NCBI RefSeq assembly: GCF_000427645.1
Contig: NZ_KE386571.1
Coordinates: forward strand, 1,787,676 to 1,851,675
DNA length: 64,000 nucleotides
Direction: 5' to 3'
Source of the DNA: Sphingomonas phyllosphaerae FA2
Lineage (GTDB): Bacteria; Pseudomonadota; Alphaproteobacteria; Sphingomonadales; Sphingomonadaceae
Position numbers and translations under genes: made by a program. Positions 53,606-62,918 of the stretch are shown here, piece after piece. The notes beneath the pieces were generated by a model. The model was not told the origin of the DNA and searched no databases. It worked only from the letters and a program-made list of their open reading frames with translations. Within the stretch, counting starts at the first letter, position 1; each line of letters begins with the position of its first letter.

Positions 53606-54841
53606 ATGGGGGAAATGACAATCGAAGAGACCGGCAGCACGCGGCGCTTTCGCGAGAAGCGTCAGGCGATCCTCGCCGCCGCCGCCGATGCGATCAACGA
53701 ACAGAGCGCGAAGGGGATGACCTTCGCCGATGTCGCGCGCCGCGTTGGGCTGAACACGACCAGCGTGACCTACTATTTCAAGCGCAAGGAGGAACTGGCC
53801 GCCGCCGCGTTCGAGCAGACGCTCGACAGCCTGATGGCGATGCTCGACGATGCCGCGCGCGAGGCGACGCCGCAGGCGCGGGTCGCGCGCATGGTGACGC
53901 TGAACGTCGAGCGGCTGATGCGGATCGAGCGCGGCGAGGAACGCGCGCTGGCGGTGCTGTCCGACCTGCGCGCGATGGACGAGCCAATGCGCGCGACGTT
54001 GATGAACCGCTGGCGCGAGGTGTTCCGCCGGACACGCGCGCTGTGGGGCAGCGGATTGTCGCGCGAGGCGACCGATCTGGCTGGCGCGCGGGCGCATGTG
54101 TTGCTGGAGAACATCTTCTGGCTGCCGTTATGGCTGCCGCGCTACGAGGTCGATCAATATCCCCGCGCGGCGGCGCGGTTGATCGCGTTGCTGCGCGACG
54201 GGCTGGCGGTGGATGGTGCGCACTGGGCACCGGCGGCGGTCGCGCTGCCGCACGACGATCCGGTGCCGGGGCGGGAGGCGTTCCTGCTGGCGGCGACGCG
54301 GCTGATCAACGAGCTGGGGTATCGCGGGGCCTCGGTGCAGCGGATCGCGTCGGAGCTGAACGTCACCAAGGGCAGCTTCTACCACCATCTCGATGCGAAG
54401 GACGATCTGGTCGTCGCCTGCTATCGCCGCAGCTTCGACACGATCGCAGCGGCGCAGCGGCTCGCCGACGAGCGCGGTGGGACGCATTGGCAGCGGCTGT
54501 GCGATACGGTCGCAACGCTGGTGGCGGTGCAATTCTCGGAGCGCGAATCACTGTTGCGCACCACCGCGCTCAGCGGCCTGCCGGCGGGCGAGCGGCAGCA
54601 GATGATCGACCGCTCGACCCGGATCGCGCGGCGCTTCGCGGGGACGATGATGGACGGAATCGCCGAGGGCACGGTGCGGCCGGTCGACAGCCTGATCGCG
54701 TCGCAGGCGCTAATGGGGATGCTCAACGCCGCATTCGACATGCGCAAATGGGCGTGGAGCATGGATCGCGACCGTGCGATCCGCTTCTATGCCTCCACAT
54801 TGATGTTCGGGATGTTCGACGACCGCGCGCTGGCGGGGTGA
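53606..54841 (+). CDS. Tandem TetR-family regulator (two TetR modules in one chain)
   Basis: The 411 residues are about twice the family length. HTH 1 lies at about 13-60 (MTFADVARRVGLNTTSVTYYF) and HTH 2 at about 230-280 (ASVQRIASELNVTKGSFYHH), each followed by a helical ligand domain. A single chain would act like a dimer on its operator. The start may be 53606 or the second Met at 53615. Divergent from the acyl-CoA dehydrogenase operon across 135 bases, so it probably represses that operon in response to an acyl-CoA-like ligand (inference). Confidence 0.9.
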   Translation: MGEMTIEETGSTRRFREKRQAILAAAADAINEQSAKGMTFADVARRVGLNTTSVTYYFKRKEELAAAAFEQTLDSLMAMLDDAAREATPQARVARMVTLNVERLMRIERGEERALAVLSDLRAMDEPMRATLMNRWREVFRRTRALWGSGLSREATDLAGARAHVLLENIFWLPLWLPRYEVDQYPRAAARLIALLRDGLAVDGAHWAPAAVALPHDDPVPGREAFLLAATRLINELGYRGASVQRIASELNVTKGSFYHHLDAKDDLVVACYRRSFDTIAAAQRLADERGGTHWQRLCDTVATLVAVQFSERESLLRTTALSGLPAGERQQMIDRSTRIARRFAGTMMDGIAEGTVRPVDSLIASQALMGMLNAAFDMRKWAWSMDRDRAIRFYASTLMFGMFDDRALAG

Positions 54842-54848
54842 GCCACGT

Positions 54849-54925
54849 CGTCATTGCGAGCGTAGCGAAGCAATCCAGGGTGTCCTGATCCGGCGCTGGA
54901 TTGCGTCGCTACGCTCGCAATGACG
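54849..54925. repeat. Dispersed palindromic repeat, family A (second copy)
   Basis: CGTCATTGCGAGCGTAGCGA, then AAGCAATCCAG...CTGGATTGCG and the inverse TCGCAATGACG: a near-symmetric 77-base unit between two converging genes. Confidence 0.8.
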
Positions 54926-54935
54926 GAAGTGCTTG

Positions 54936-55805
54936 CTACACCGGCGTACCGAATGCCTGAACGCGCGCCATGATCGCGACCTGATTGTGCGGACCACGGC
55001 GGCGAGTGAACTCGCGCACCGAGCAGCCGAGGAACAGATGGCTGTCGCGCAGGAAGTGCGACCGGTCCCAATAGCCCGCCGCCTCCAGCGCCGCCGGGCC
55101 ACCCTCGGGGTCGGTCAGCACCGTCGTCACCGCGCGCAGGAAGCGTGTACGGCGCAGCAGCAGCTTTGGCGTGAAGCCGAAGTTGAAGCGCGTCAGAGCC
55201 GCCAGCGCGCGGGGCGACATATCGAGCGCCTCCGCCACCATCTCGATTCGCGTCGTGGCGGGGTCGCGCAGCATCTCGCACAGGATTTCGATGCGGGGAT
55301 CGGCGGGCGGGCGCCGGTCGAGCCGCGCCTCCAGCCACGATTCGAACGCCACGTGGAACGGCTGATCGCCCTCCAGCGCCTCGTGCAGCATGTTTGCGCC
55401 GGGATCGATCTCCTCGAGCGCGATGACGCGATTGGCGTAGCGCGAGACATCACCGCCGAAAATCTGCGCCCAGCCGAGCGGCAACAGGCCGACCCCGACC
55501 AGTTCGCCCCCGTGGCAGGTGAGATAGCCGGCATAGCTGGTGGGGCCGGTCAGCGCGACCGCAGGCATCGGATCGATATGGCGGCTACCCAGTTTCAGCG
55601 ACCACGACGGGCTGTTGTGCAGCGAGACGCGGATCGTCGCGACGCTGGGGAAAAAGGCGTCACGCATCTCGCGCGTCGGGCAGACCGGCGCGGCGAACCG
55701 ATGATAACCGGTCACATAGCGCGCCAGCCGCTCGCCAGGCGGAACATAGCGCACGTCGACCATTGCCGCCCCGTTGTCTTTCCCCGTCACGTCGCCCCCC
55801 AGCAA
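54936..55805 (-). CDS. AraC-family transcriptional regulator
   Basis: The 289-residue protein has an N-terminal sensor part and the C-terminal AraC domain with two HTHs: the first includes IEMVAEALDMSPRALAALTR, and FGFTPKLLLRRTRFLRAVTT leads to the second, GYWDRSHFLRDSHLFLGCS. The start may be 55805 or the Met at 55763. The effector is unknown; it lies between the tandem TetR gene and the GST gene. Confidence 0.85.
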   Translation of the reverse strand: MLGGDVTGKDNGAAMVDVRYVPPGERLARYVTGYHRFAAPVCPTREMRDAFFPSVATIRVSLHNSPSWSLKLGSRHIDPMPAVALTGPTSYAGYLTCHGGELVGVGLLPLGWAQIFGGDVSRYANRVIALEEIDPGANMLHEALEGDQPFHVAFESWLEARLDRRPPADPRIEILCEMLRDPATTRIEMVAEALDMSPRALAALTRFNFGFTPKLLLRRTRFLRAVTTVLTDPEGGPAALEAAGYWDRSHFLRDSHLFLGCSVREFTRRRGPHNQVAIMARVQAFGTPV

Positions 55806-55944
55806 CTGCTTGCCGCAGGTTCATAATCTTTTGTTGCGGCGCTGCAAGCTTGTGTCGCTTTTCAGCATCGTTTCGGCGCGGTTTGAGGAACGCACCGAAG
55901 CGCCGGTGCGATAAGCGTGGCGCCGCACACAGGAGTTGCAAGCC

Positions 55945-56583
55945 ATGATCGACCTTCATTACTGGCCGACCCCGAACGGGCACAAAGTGCTGATCTTCCT
56001 TGAGGAAGCGGGGCTCGAGCATCGGATCCTCCCCGTTAACATCGGGGCCGGCGAGCAGTTCAGGCCCGAATTCCTGGCGATTTCGCCCAACAACCGGATG
56101 CCGGCGATCGTCGACCACGCCCCCACCGACGGCGGTGCGCCGATCAGCGTGTTCGAGAGCGGGGCGATCCTGCTCTACCTGGCGCACAAGACCCGATCGT
56201 TCGGCGGGCGCGATCCGCGTGCGCATGTCGACGTGCTGCAATGGCTGATGTGGCAGATGGGCGGGCTTGGCCCGATGCTCGGGCAGAACCACCATTTCAC
56301 GCGCTTCGCCCCCGAGAAGGTGCCGTATGCGATCGACCGCTACGTCAAGGAGACCGCGCGCCTGTACGGCGTGCTCGACCGGCAGCTCGATGGGCGGACG
56401 TTCGTGACCGGCGAGGACTTCACGGTCGCCGACATGGCCTGCCATCCGTGGATTCTCCCCGAAGCGCAGGGGCAGGACATGGCGAACTTCCCCAATGTCG
56501 CACGTTGGCATGCGACGGTCGCGGCGCGCCCGGCGGTGGCGCGCGCCTACGAACGCGGCAAGGCGATCGCGCCGCCCAAGTAA
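55945..56583 (+). CDS. Glutathione S-transferase family protein (YfcG/YghU type)
   Basis: The start at 55945 has AGGAG 9 bases upstream. The 212-residue protein begins MIDLHYWPTPNGHKVLIFLE, with the TPNGxKV motif of nu-class (YfcG) disulfide-bond oxidoreductase GSTs, and has NNRMPAIVDH and FESGAILLYLA (glutathione-binding Glu-Ser). The C-terminal helical domain includes FTVADMACHPWI. Confidence 0.9.
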   Translation: MIDLHYWPTPNGHKVLIFLEEAGLEHRILPVNIGAGEQFRPEFLAISPNNRMPAIVDHAPTDGGAPISVFESGAILLYLAHKTRSFGGRDPRAHVDVLQWLMWQMGGLGPMLGQNHHFTRFAPEKVPYAIDRYVKETARLYGVLDRQLDGRTFVTGEDFTVADMACHPWILPEAQGQDMANFPNVARWHATVAARPAVARAYERGKAIAPPK

Positions 56584-56648
56584 TCCTTGGCGGCGCGATT
56601 GATACAAGTCGCGACAGTTTCCCCCCGCGCCCGACATGTTCCCGCGAC

Positions 56649-56678
56649 GCCCCGGCCGCACAACGCGTTGGCCGGGGC
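56649..56678 (+). terminator. Hairpin after the GST gene
   Basis: GCCCCGGCC (56649-56657) pairs with GGCCGGGGC (56670-56678) over a 12-base loop, between the GST stop and the EF-hand gene. Poor T-run; possible terminator or attenuator. Confidence 0.45.
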
Positions 56679-56712
56679 GCTGCTCGCCCGTTTCGGCTGA
56701 AGGGGAAATGCG

Positions 56713-57216
56713 ATGAAGACGTGGATGACCGCCGCTGCGCTGGGCGCTGCGATGCTGGGCGGGCTCGGTGCCGCCAGCGTACAGGCGCAAACCCCGCCGC
56801 CTCCGCCCGCGCCTATGCAAACCCCGGACGCCGATGGCGACGGCGACCGTGTGGTGACGCGCGACGAGGCTGCCGCCGATGCCGACCGAAGGTTCGCGGC
56901 AATGGACGCCAACCACGACGGCAAGCTGACCCGCGACGAACGGCACGCGTGGCGCGAGCAACGCCGTGCGCCGCCGCCCGGCGACCGCGCGGGTGGGGCC
57001 GATCGCCGTCCGCGGCGCGACATGGAGCAGACGCAGGCCGCGTTCCGCGACCGCGCGCTTGAGCGCTTCGACCGGATCGACACCAATCATGACGGCCGGA
57101 TCGACGCCAAGGAGCGCGAGGCGATGGTGCTGATGATGCGCGCCCGCCGCGTCGGGCACGATCGCCCGCACGGTGGCGACATGCCGCCGGCCGACGATGC
57201 CGCGCCGACCGGCTGA
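56713..57216 (+). CDS. Secreted EF-hand protein
   Basis: The 167-residue protein has a signal peptide (hydrophobic 6-20, cleavage near AQA) and a Pro-rich start. EF-hand loops are DANHDGKLTRDE (about 64-75) and DTNHDGRIDAKE (about 120-131), with a third degenerate DADGDGDRVVTRDE. Likely a periplasmic calcium-binding protein. Followed 35 bases later by a two-component system that may respond to a related signal. Confidence 0.85.
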   Translation: MKTWMTAAALGAAMLGGLGAASVQAQTPPPPPAPMQTPDADGDGDRVVTRDEAAADADRRFAAMDANHDGKLTRDERHAWREQRRAPPPGDRAGGADRRPRRDMEQTQAAFRDRALERFDRIDTNHDGRIDAKEREAMVLMMRARRVGHDRPHGGDMPPADDAAPTG

Positions 57217-57251
57217 CCTCTTCCCGCAGAACGACGATTGTGTCAGGTGCC

Positions 57252-57980
57252 ATGATCATGGGCGAAATGCCGCACCTCCTGCTGGTCGATGACGAGCGGT
57301 CGATCCGCGAGCCATTGGCCAGCTATCTGACGAAGCAGGGCTTTCGCGTCACCCAGGCGGGTGATGCGGAGGCCGCGCGGACGCGGCTGGCGGCCTATGC
57401 GATCGACCTGATCGTGCTCGACATAATGATGCCGGGGGAGGACGGGCTGTCGCTGTGCCGCCATGTCCGCGCGACCGGCGAGACGCCGGTGATCCTGCTG
57501 ACCGCGAAGAGCGAGGAGACCGACCGGATCGTCGGGCTGGAGATGGGCGCGGACGATTATGTCGTTAAGCCCTTCTCCCCGCGCGAACTGGCGGCACGGA
57601 TCAAGACGGTGCTGCGGCGTACCGCGGGTGGCGGCGGGGTGCGGCACCATGCGCCGGAGAGCGGCTCCTATGCCTTTGCCGGCTGGGTGCTGAAGACCGG
57701 CGAGCGCGCTTTGGTCGACCGCGAGGGCGTGTCGGTGCCGCTGTCGACCGGAGAATACAACCTGCTTCTGGCGCTGGTACAGCGTCCGCGGCAGGTTTTG
57801 ACCCGTGATCAGCTACTCGACCTGACGCAGGGACGCGAAGCCGCCGCATTCGATCGCGCGATCGACAATCAGGTCAGCCGCCTGCGCCGCAAGATCGAGC
57901 CCGACCCCAAAAACCCCGAGATCATCAAGACGGTGTGGGGCGGCGGCTATGCACTGTCGACGGATGTGACGCGGCTGTGA
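57252..57980 (+). CDS. OmpR-family response regulator
   Basis: The start at 57252 (MIMGEMPHLLLVDDERSIRE) gives 242 residues. The receiver domain has phosphorylatable Asp57 in VLDIMMPGEDG and Lys in VVKPFSPREL; the winged HTH domain includes GEYNLLLALVQRPRQVLTRD and VWGGGYAL. The stop overlaps the kinase start. Regulon unknown. Confidence 0.93.
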   Translation: MIMGEMPHLLLVDDERSIREPLASYLTKQGFRVTQAGDAEAARTRLAAYAIDLIVLDIMMPGEDGLSLCRHVRATGETPVILLTAKSEETDRIVGLEMGADDYVVKPFSPRELAARIKTVLRRTAGGGGVRHHAPESGSYAFAGWVLKTGERALVDREGVSVPLSTGEYNLLLALVQRPRQVLTRDQLLDLTQGREAAAFDRAIDNQVSRLRRKIEPDPKNPEIIKTVWGGGYALSTDVTRL

Positions 57981-59335
57981 AGTGGCGGATGCCGTGGCCG
58001 CGCAGCCTGGCGGGGCAGATGGCGTTGCTGGTCGCGCTGGCGCTGTTCATGGCGCAGGCGATCAACCTGGCGCTGCTGCTGCGCGAGCGCGGCGCGGTGC
58101 GGATGGCGCAGATCACGCGGCCCGCCGCCTATCGCATCGCCGATGCGCTGGATCAGGAAGCTGCCGGGCGACCGGTGGTCGCCGATCGCGGACGCGTCCG
58201 GCTGGTCCCGCAAGACCCGATCACGCGCGCGATGGTCGCACAGCCCGCGGTAGCGCGCGAGTTGACGAGCCAGCTCGCCGACATGGGCGTCCGGGTCGCG
58301 GCGGTCGATGTCGCGATCGCGAAGCCGTGGCAATATCGCATCCCGCTCAGCCGGTTCGAGCGGCGGATGGCGGCGCGTGCAGCGCGTGACGACGGCCCGC
58401 GCGACTCGATCGTCATCGCGGTGAAGCGCACCGACGGGCGCTGGATGGCGCTGGCGGGCGGGCTGCCGCGCGACGACCTGCGGCTGTTCTGGCGGCTGCT
58501 GGGACAGACGTTGATCCTGTATGTCGTGGTGCTGGCGCCGGTGCTGTGGGTCGCCCGACGGATCTCGCGTCCGCTGCGGGAGCTGGCGGCGGCGGCACGC
58601 GGATATACGCCGACCGCAAAGCCCGAGCCGCTGGAGGAGAGCGGCCCGCCCGATGTGTGCGCGGTGATCGCGGCATTCAACGCGCTGCGGCTGCGCGTCA
58701 CTGCGATGCTCGATGAAAAGGACCGGATGCTCGGCGCGATCGGGCACGACCTGCGGACGCCGCTTGCCGCGCTGCGCGTGCGGATCGAGTCGGTCGAGGA
58801 CGATCAGGATCGCCTGCGGATGGCGGACACGATCGCGGAGATGAACCGCACGCTCGACGACATCCTGTCGCTGGCGCGGCTGGGTCGGCCGAGCGAGCCG
58901 GAAACCGAGGTCGATCTCGCCGCCCTGGTCGATGCGGTGGTCGAGGATTTCCGCGATCTGGGCGAGGCGGTGACGTTCGAGGAAGCCGACCGGTTGCGGA
59001 TGCGCCTGCGCCCGTCGCTGATCCGGCGCGCGGTGCGCAACCTGATCGAGAATGCGGTGAAATATGCCGGCGCGGCAGAGGTGTCGCTGGCGTCGGACGC
59101 GCGCGGCGCGGCGATCATGGTCGCGGATCGCGGGCCGGGCATCCCGCCCGAGCGGCTGGATCAGGTGTTCGATCCGTTCTTCCGGCTTGAAAGCTCGCGC
59201 AACCGGCATACCGGGGGAATCGGATTGGGGCTCGCGCTGGCGCGGGCGATCGTCGAGGAAGCCGGCGGGCGGATCGTGCTGGCCGCTCGGGAGGGCGGCG
59301 GGTTGGTGGCGACGATTACGTTGCCGCGGGGATAG
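57977..59335 (+). CDS. Sensor histidine kinase
   Basis: Starts with GTG at 57977, overlapping the regulator stop (GTGA); 452 residues. A membrane segment near the N-terminus (about 13-35), a periplasmic loop, a second membrane segment (about 178-196), a HAMP region, the H-box GHDLRTPLAALR, N-box NLIENAVKYA, G1 DRGPGIPPERL and GIGLGLALARAI. Forms a two-component pair with the upstream regulator. Confidence 0.93.
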   Translation: MKWRMPWPRSLAGQMALLVALALFMAQAINLALLLRERGAVRMAQITRPAAYRIADALDQEAAGRPVVADRGRVRLVPQDPITRAMVAQPAVARELTSQLADMGVRVAAVDVAIAKPWQYRIPLSRFERRMAARAARDDGPRDSIVIAVKRTDGRWMALAGGLPRDDLRLFWRLLGQTLILYVVVLAPVLWVARRISRPLRELAAAARGYTPTAKPEPLEESGPPDVCAVIAAFNALRLRVTAMLDEKDRMLGAIGHDLRTPLAALRVRIESVEDDQDRLRMADTIAEMNRTLDDILSLARLGRPSEPETEVDLAALVDAVVEDFRDLGEAVTFEEADRLRMRLRPSLIRRAVRNLIENAVKYAGAAEVSLASDARGAAIMVADRGPGIPPERLDQVFDPFFRLESSRNRHTGGIGLGLALARAIVEEAGGRIVLAAREGGGLVATITLPRG

Positions 59336-59346
59336 GTTTTGCGGTT

Positions 59347-59433
59347 CGTCATCCCGGGCTTGAGCCGGGATCCCGCTTCTTCCTCCTTATGGTGCGAGAA
59401 GAAGCGCGGCCCCGGATCAGGTCCGGGGCGACG
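59347..59433. repeat. Dispersed palindromic repeat, family B (third copy)
   Basis: CGTCATCCCGGGCTTGAGCC at the left and GGTCCGGGGCGACGG at the right, with CCGCTTCTTC/GAAGAAGCG arms. Lies between the converging kinase and phosphatase genes. Confidence 0.7.
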
Positions 59434-59474
59434 GTAGAGGGTGTCAGCGTCTCTTTTTGGTCGCAGGCGACCAG

Positions 59475-59551
59475 CGTCATTGCGAGCGGAGCGAAGCAAT
59501 CCAGAGCCGGATCAGGACGCCCTGGATTGCTTCGCTACACTCGCAATGACG
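59475..59551. repeat. Dispersed palindromic repeat, family A (third copy)
   Basis: CGTCATTGCGAGCGGAGCGA at the left and TCGCAATGACG at the right, inner AAGCAATCCAG/CTGGATTGCTT. Same unit as 54849 but with the central part inverted. Confidence 0.8.
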
Positions 59552-59557
59552 GGAAGG

Positions 59558-60370
59558 TCAGCGCAGCGCTTGCGCAACCATCTTGTGCAGCTTGTTGTGC
59601 AGCGCGTCGTTCGCCGCGAGGAATTCGTTGCGTTCGATCGCGCGGTCGCCGCCGCGGAAGTCGGTGACGTAGCCGCCGGCTTCCTTGACCAGCAGCATTC
59701 CCGCCGCAACGTCCCACAGCTTCAGGTCGCTTTCCCAATAGCCGTCGAACCGCCCGGCCGCGACCCAAGCGAGGTCGAGCGCCGCTGCGCCGAGGCGGCG
59801 AATGCCCGCGACCTGCGGCGCGACCGCGCCGAAGATGCGCGTCCATTGCACGAAATCGCCATGCCCCATGAACGGGATGCCGGTGGCGATCAGCGCCTCC
59901 GACGTTTCACGCCGCGACGACACGCGCAACCGCTGGTCCTGCAACCACGCGCCGCGGCCCTTTTCGGCCCAGAAGCTTTCGTCGGTCAGCGGTTGGTAGA
60001 CGAGCGCGGTCGTGATCTCGCGCTTGCCGTTGGGCATCGGCTCCTCGACCGCGATCGAGATGCAGAAGTGCGGGATGCCGTGGAGGAAGTTCGACGTGCC
60101 GTCGAGCGGATCGATGATGAAGCGCGGCTTGTTCGGATCGCCCTCGATCGTGCCACCTTCTTCCATGACAAAGCCCCAGTCGGGGCGCGCCTTCGACAGT
60201 TCGTCGTACAGCGTCCGCTCGCAGCGCTGATCGGCCTGGCTGACGAAATCGGCCGGGCCCTTGCGGCTGACCTGAAGGTGCTGAACCTCGTTGAAGTCGC
60301 GACGCAGCCGCGGCGCGGCCTTGCGTGCCGCGCGTTCGATGACGGTGAACAGGCCGGAATGGGATGGCAT
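59558..60370 (-). CDS. Inositol monophosphatase family protein (SuhB-like)
   Basis: The 270-residue Mg2+-dependent phosphatase: FIIDPLDGTSNFLHGIPHF (metal-binding DPLDGT) and the C-terminal KLWDVAAGMLLVKEAGGYVTD. It may act on inositol-1-phosphate or other phosphomonoesters; SuhB also has roles in ribosome maturation. Start at 60370 (MPSHSGLFTVIERAARKAAP). Confidence 0.92.
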   Translation of the reverse strand: MPSHSGLFTVIERAARKAAPRLRRDFNEVQHLQVSRKGPADFVSQADQRCERTLYDELSKARPDWGFVMEEGGTIEGDPNKPRFIIDPLDGTSNFLHGIPHFCISIAVEEPMPNGKREITTALVYQPLTDESFWAEKGRGAWLQDQRLRVSSRRETSEALIATGIPFMGHGDFVQWTRIFGAVAPQVAGIRRLGAAALDLAWVAAGRFDGYWESDLKLWDVAAGMLLVKEAGGYVTDFRGGDRAIERNEFLAANDALHNKLHKMVAQALR

Positions 60371-60376
60371 TTTCAG

Positions 60377-60511
60377 TCTCCCCCCTCCCTTTCAAGGGAG
60401 GGGATGGGGGTGGGTTAGTGTCCGGGTGGTACGGTTTCCGCTTTGGGTGCGGCTGCCGTATCGCGAGCACGCTACCCCTCACCCCGGCCCTCTCCTCAAG
60501 GGGAGAGGGAG
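60377..60511. repeat. Two C-rich hairpin repeats (family C)
   Basis: CCCTCCCTTTCAAGGGAGGG (about 60387-60406) and CTCTCCTCAAGGGGAGAG (about 60491-60508) are hairpins followed or preceded by CCCCACCC/GGGGTGGG stretches. They occupy the 222-base gap between the phosphatase start and the efp end (60371-60592) and resemble genome-wide dispersed units. Confidence 0.6.
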
Positions 60512-60592
60512 TTTCCGCAAAGCCCGCGTCGTCGGACGCGCGTCGCGCGCCGGCCGGGCGGCCGCCTGTGCGAATAGCTCTCGCTATTCGTC

Positions 60593-61156
60593 TCAGTCGG
60601 CGCGCCGAACGTACGTTTGCTCATAAACGTCGACGACGATCCGCGTGCCGCTCGAAATATGCGGCGGCACCATCACGCGGACGCCGTTGTCGAGGATCGC
60701 GGGCTTGTAGCTCGACGAGGCGGTCTGCCCCTTCACCACCGCATCGGCCTCGACGATCGTCGCCTCGATCGTGTCGGGCAGCTGCACGCTGATCGGCTCT
60801 TCGTCATGAAGCTCCATGACGACATCCATGCCGTCCTGCAGGAAGGCGGCGGCGTCGCCGAGCAGGTCGCGCGGCAGCGTCACCTGATCGTAGGTTTCCT
60901 TGTCCATGAAGACCAGCCCATCGCCCTCGGCAAACAGGAACTGGAAGTCCTTGGTGTCGAGGCGGACGCGCTCGACCGTCTCGGCAGAACGGAAGCGGAC
61001 GTTGTTCTTGCGACCGTCGCGCAGGTTCTTCAGCTCGACCTGCATGTACGCGCCGCCCTTGCCGGGCTGCGTGTGCTGGATCTTGACCGCGCGCCAGATG
61101 CCGCCTTCGTACTCGATGATGTTGCCGGGACGGATGTCCACGCCGCTGATCTTCAT
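60593..61156 (-). CDS. efp: Translation elongation factor P
   Basis: The 187-residue protein begins [20 protein letters not shown] and the tip loop is QPGKGGAY with Lys33, the residue modified in many bacteria. The three beta-barrel domains are complete to [15 protein letters not shown]. Relieves ribosome stalling at polyproline stretches. Confidence 0.96.
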   Translation of the reverse strand: MKISGVDIRPGNIIEYEGGIWRAVKIQHTQPGKGGAYMQVELKNLRDGRKNNVRFRSAETVERVRLDTKDFQFLFAEGDGLVFMDKETYDQVTLPRDLLGDAAAFLQDGMDVVMELHDEEPISVQLPDTIEATIVEADAVVKGQTASSSYKPAILDNGVRVMVPPHISSGTRIVVDVYEQTYVRRAD

Positions 61157-61222
61157 GGGGCTTCGCCTGTGTAAAAAGAGCCGCGGCGCCGGCGGTAATC
61201 CGCGGGCGCCGATCGCGGCGGC

Positions 61223-61810
61223 TTAGCGGTTGGCGCGCGTTTCGGCAAGAAGCGGAAAGGGATCGATCGCCTGCCCTTCGGACCAGCCCTGCGTCGGCGT
61301 GGTGCGCAAGACCGAGAAATGGAGGTGCGGCGCGGCGGCGTCGGCGTTGCCGGTCGCGCCGACCGTCGCGATCGGCTCGCCACGGCGGACCACCTGCCCT
61401 TCGGTCAGCCCGTCGCGGTAACCGTCGAGATGCGCGTAATAATACATGGTCGCGCCGTCGGTAGAGCGGACGTAGATCGTGCGGCCGCCCGCGGCGCTGT
61501 CGAACAATTTGTCGACGCGGCCATCGGCGGCGGCGACCACCGGCGTGCCGCGTGGCGCCATGATGTCGATCGCCTCGTGATGGCGTGCGCCGCCGTCACG
61601 CGGCTGGCCGAAGGTGTCGACCAAGGCGTCGCGCGTCACGCCGGCGACCGGGACCAGCAACCGACCGCCGCTTGTCGTCGGCGGCGCGGACTCCGCAGAG
61701 AGCGGCGTCGGCGCGGCGACGGGTGTGCGCGACCCGATCGACACCATCGACGCGAAACCCGCCCCGAGCAGCAGGATGATCGCGAGGATCGACCAGCCGA
61801 GCTTGGTCAT
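61223..61810 (-). CDS. M23-family peptidoglycan endopeptidase
   Basis: The 195-residue protein has an N-terminal membrane anchor (residues 5-22) and the LytM domain with RHHEAIDIMAPRGTPVVAAA (zinc His and Asp) and APHLHFSV (second His motif). A periplasmic cell-wall hydrolase, perhaps murein turnover. Adjacent to the L,D-transpeptidase on the same strand with one base between, so both likely work on the cell wall. Confidence 0.9.
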   Translation of the reverse strand: MTKLGWSILAIILLLGAGFASMVSIGSRTPVAAPTPLSAESAPPTTSGGRLLVPVAGVTRDALVDTFGQPRDGGARHHEAIDIMAPRGTPVVAAADGRVDKLFDSAAGGRTIYVRSTDGATMYYYAHLDGYRDGLTEGQVVRRGEPIATVGATGNADAAAPHLHFSVLRTTPTQGWSEGQAIDPFPLLAETRANR

Positions 61811-61811
61811 G

Positions 61812-62813
61812 TCAGGCCTGGAACAGCACCGGGGTTCCCCCCTTCACCATCAACGCCACGCGCGCCGCATCCCAGTTGGTCAGGCGCACGCAGCCGTTCG
61901 ACTGCGCACGGCCGATCTGCTCGGGCTCGCTGGTGCCGTGGATGCCGTAATGTTCCTTGCTGAGATCGATCCACACCACGCCGACCGGATTGTTCGGGCC
62001 GGGCGGGATGATCTGCGCCTGCTTGCTGTCGGGCACGCCCTTGAGAATTTTCGGGTTCATCTTCCAGTCGGGATTGGGCGAGACGTGCAGCACCTTCCAG
62101 TTGCCGAGCGGCAGCGGATCGCGCGACGAGCCGATCGTCGCGGTATATTGCGCGACCAGATGGCCGTTGCCGTCGAGCACGCGCAGGATGCCGTCGGACT
62201 TGTCGACGACGATCTTCGCCGCCTTCGGCACCGCGGCCTCGACGTTGAGCGAGGCGAGCGTCGCGCGCCATGCCGGCGTCGCGTCGGCGGGATAGGCGCG
62301 CGAGGTCGGGAAGGTGTTGGGCACGGTGATCTTCGTGCCGACGCCGATCGTGGTGACGCCGGGGTTCAGCTCGGCCAGAACCTTGGGCGTGGTGTGGAAG
62401 CGTTCGGCGAGCTTTTCGAGCGGACGGCTGTACGCCATCGACGGCAGCTTGGCCTTTTCCGCATAATCTTCCGGCATCTGCGGCACATACGGCCCGCGCA
62501 TCGCGGCGGCGTCGAGCGTCACCTGCATCGTCGGCTGGACGTTGCCGAAGCGGCGCAGCGCGTCGAGCGTGGCGCGATCAGGCTTGCCGGTGACCGTGAA
62601 GCCACGGCTCTCCTGAAAACCTTTCAGCGCATTGGTGAGCGACTGCCCGCCGCGCCCGTCGATCACGCCGGGGCCGAAGCCGAGCTTGTCGAGCACAACC
62701 TGCATCCGCAGCACCGCCGGGTCGAGCGGTGGGGTCGCGCCGTTCTGCGCCGGGGCGGCGGCGGTGAGCGTCAGGCCGATGAGGCTGGCGACGACGGGGG
62801 CGATACGCTTCAC
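61812..62813 (-). CDS. L,D-transpeptidase (YkuD domain) with peptidoglycan-binding domain
   Basis: The start is the GTG at 62813 (VKRIAPVVASLIGLTLTAAA), chosen for AGAGGT just upstream and a proper signal peptide; the protein has 333 residues. An N-terminal peptidoglycan-binding region (GFGPGVIDGRGGQSLTNALK) and a LysM-like part (RFHTTPKVLAELNPGVTTIG) precede the YkuD domain with the catalytic motif HGTSEPEQIGRAQSNGCVRL (Cys in SNGCVR). Crosslinks peptidoglycan or attaches proteins. Confidence 0.92.
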   Translation of the reverse strand: MKRIAPVVASLIGLTLTAAAPAQNGATPPLDPAVLRMQVVLDKLGFGPGVIDGRGGQSLTNALKGFQESRGFTVTGKPDRATLDALRRFGNVQPTMQVTLDAAAMRGPYVPQMPEDYAEKAKLPSMAYSRPLEKLAERFHTTPKVLAELNPGVTTIGVGTKITVPNTFPTSRAYPADATPAWRATLASLNVEAAVPKAAKIVVDKSDGILRVLDGNGHLVAQYTATIGSSRDPLPLGNWKVLHVSPNPDWKMNPKILKGVPDSKQAQIIPPGPNNPVGVVWIDLSKEHYGIHGTSEPEQIGRAQSNGCVRLTNWDAARVALMVKGGTPVLFQA

Positions 62814-62876
62814 GGGCACCTCTCGTATTTCGGTGCCGTAACAACGCGGATCGGGGCGTGCGGGTCCCTGCATCCT

Positions 62877-62906
62877 CGTCATTGCTTCGCTACGCTCGCA
62901 ATGACG
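62877..62906. repeat. Short palindromic repeat, family A remnant
   Basis: 30 bases: CGTCATTG and CAATGACG arms around CTTCGCTACGCTCG. It is the outer end pair of family A with the centre missing. Confidence 0.65.
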
Positions 62907-62918
62907 ACGGGGAAGCGT

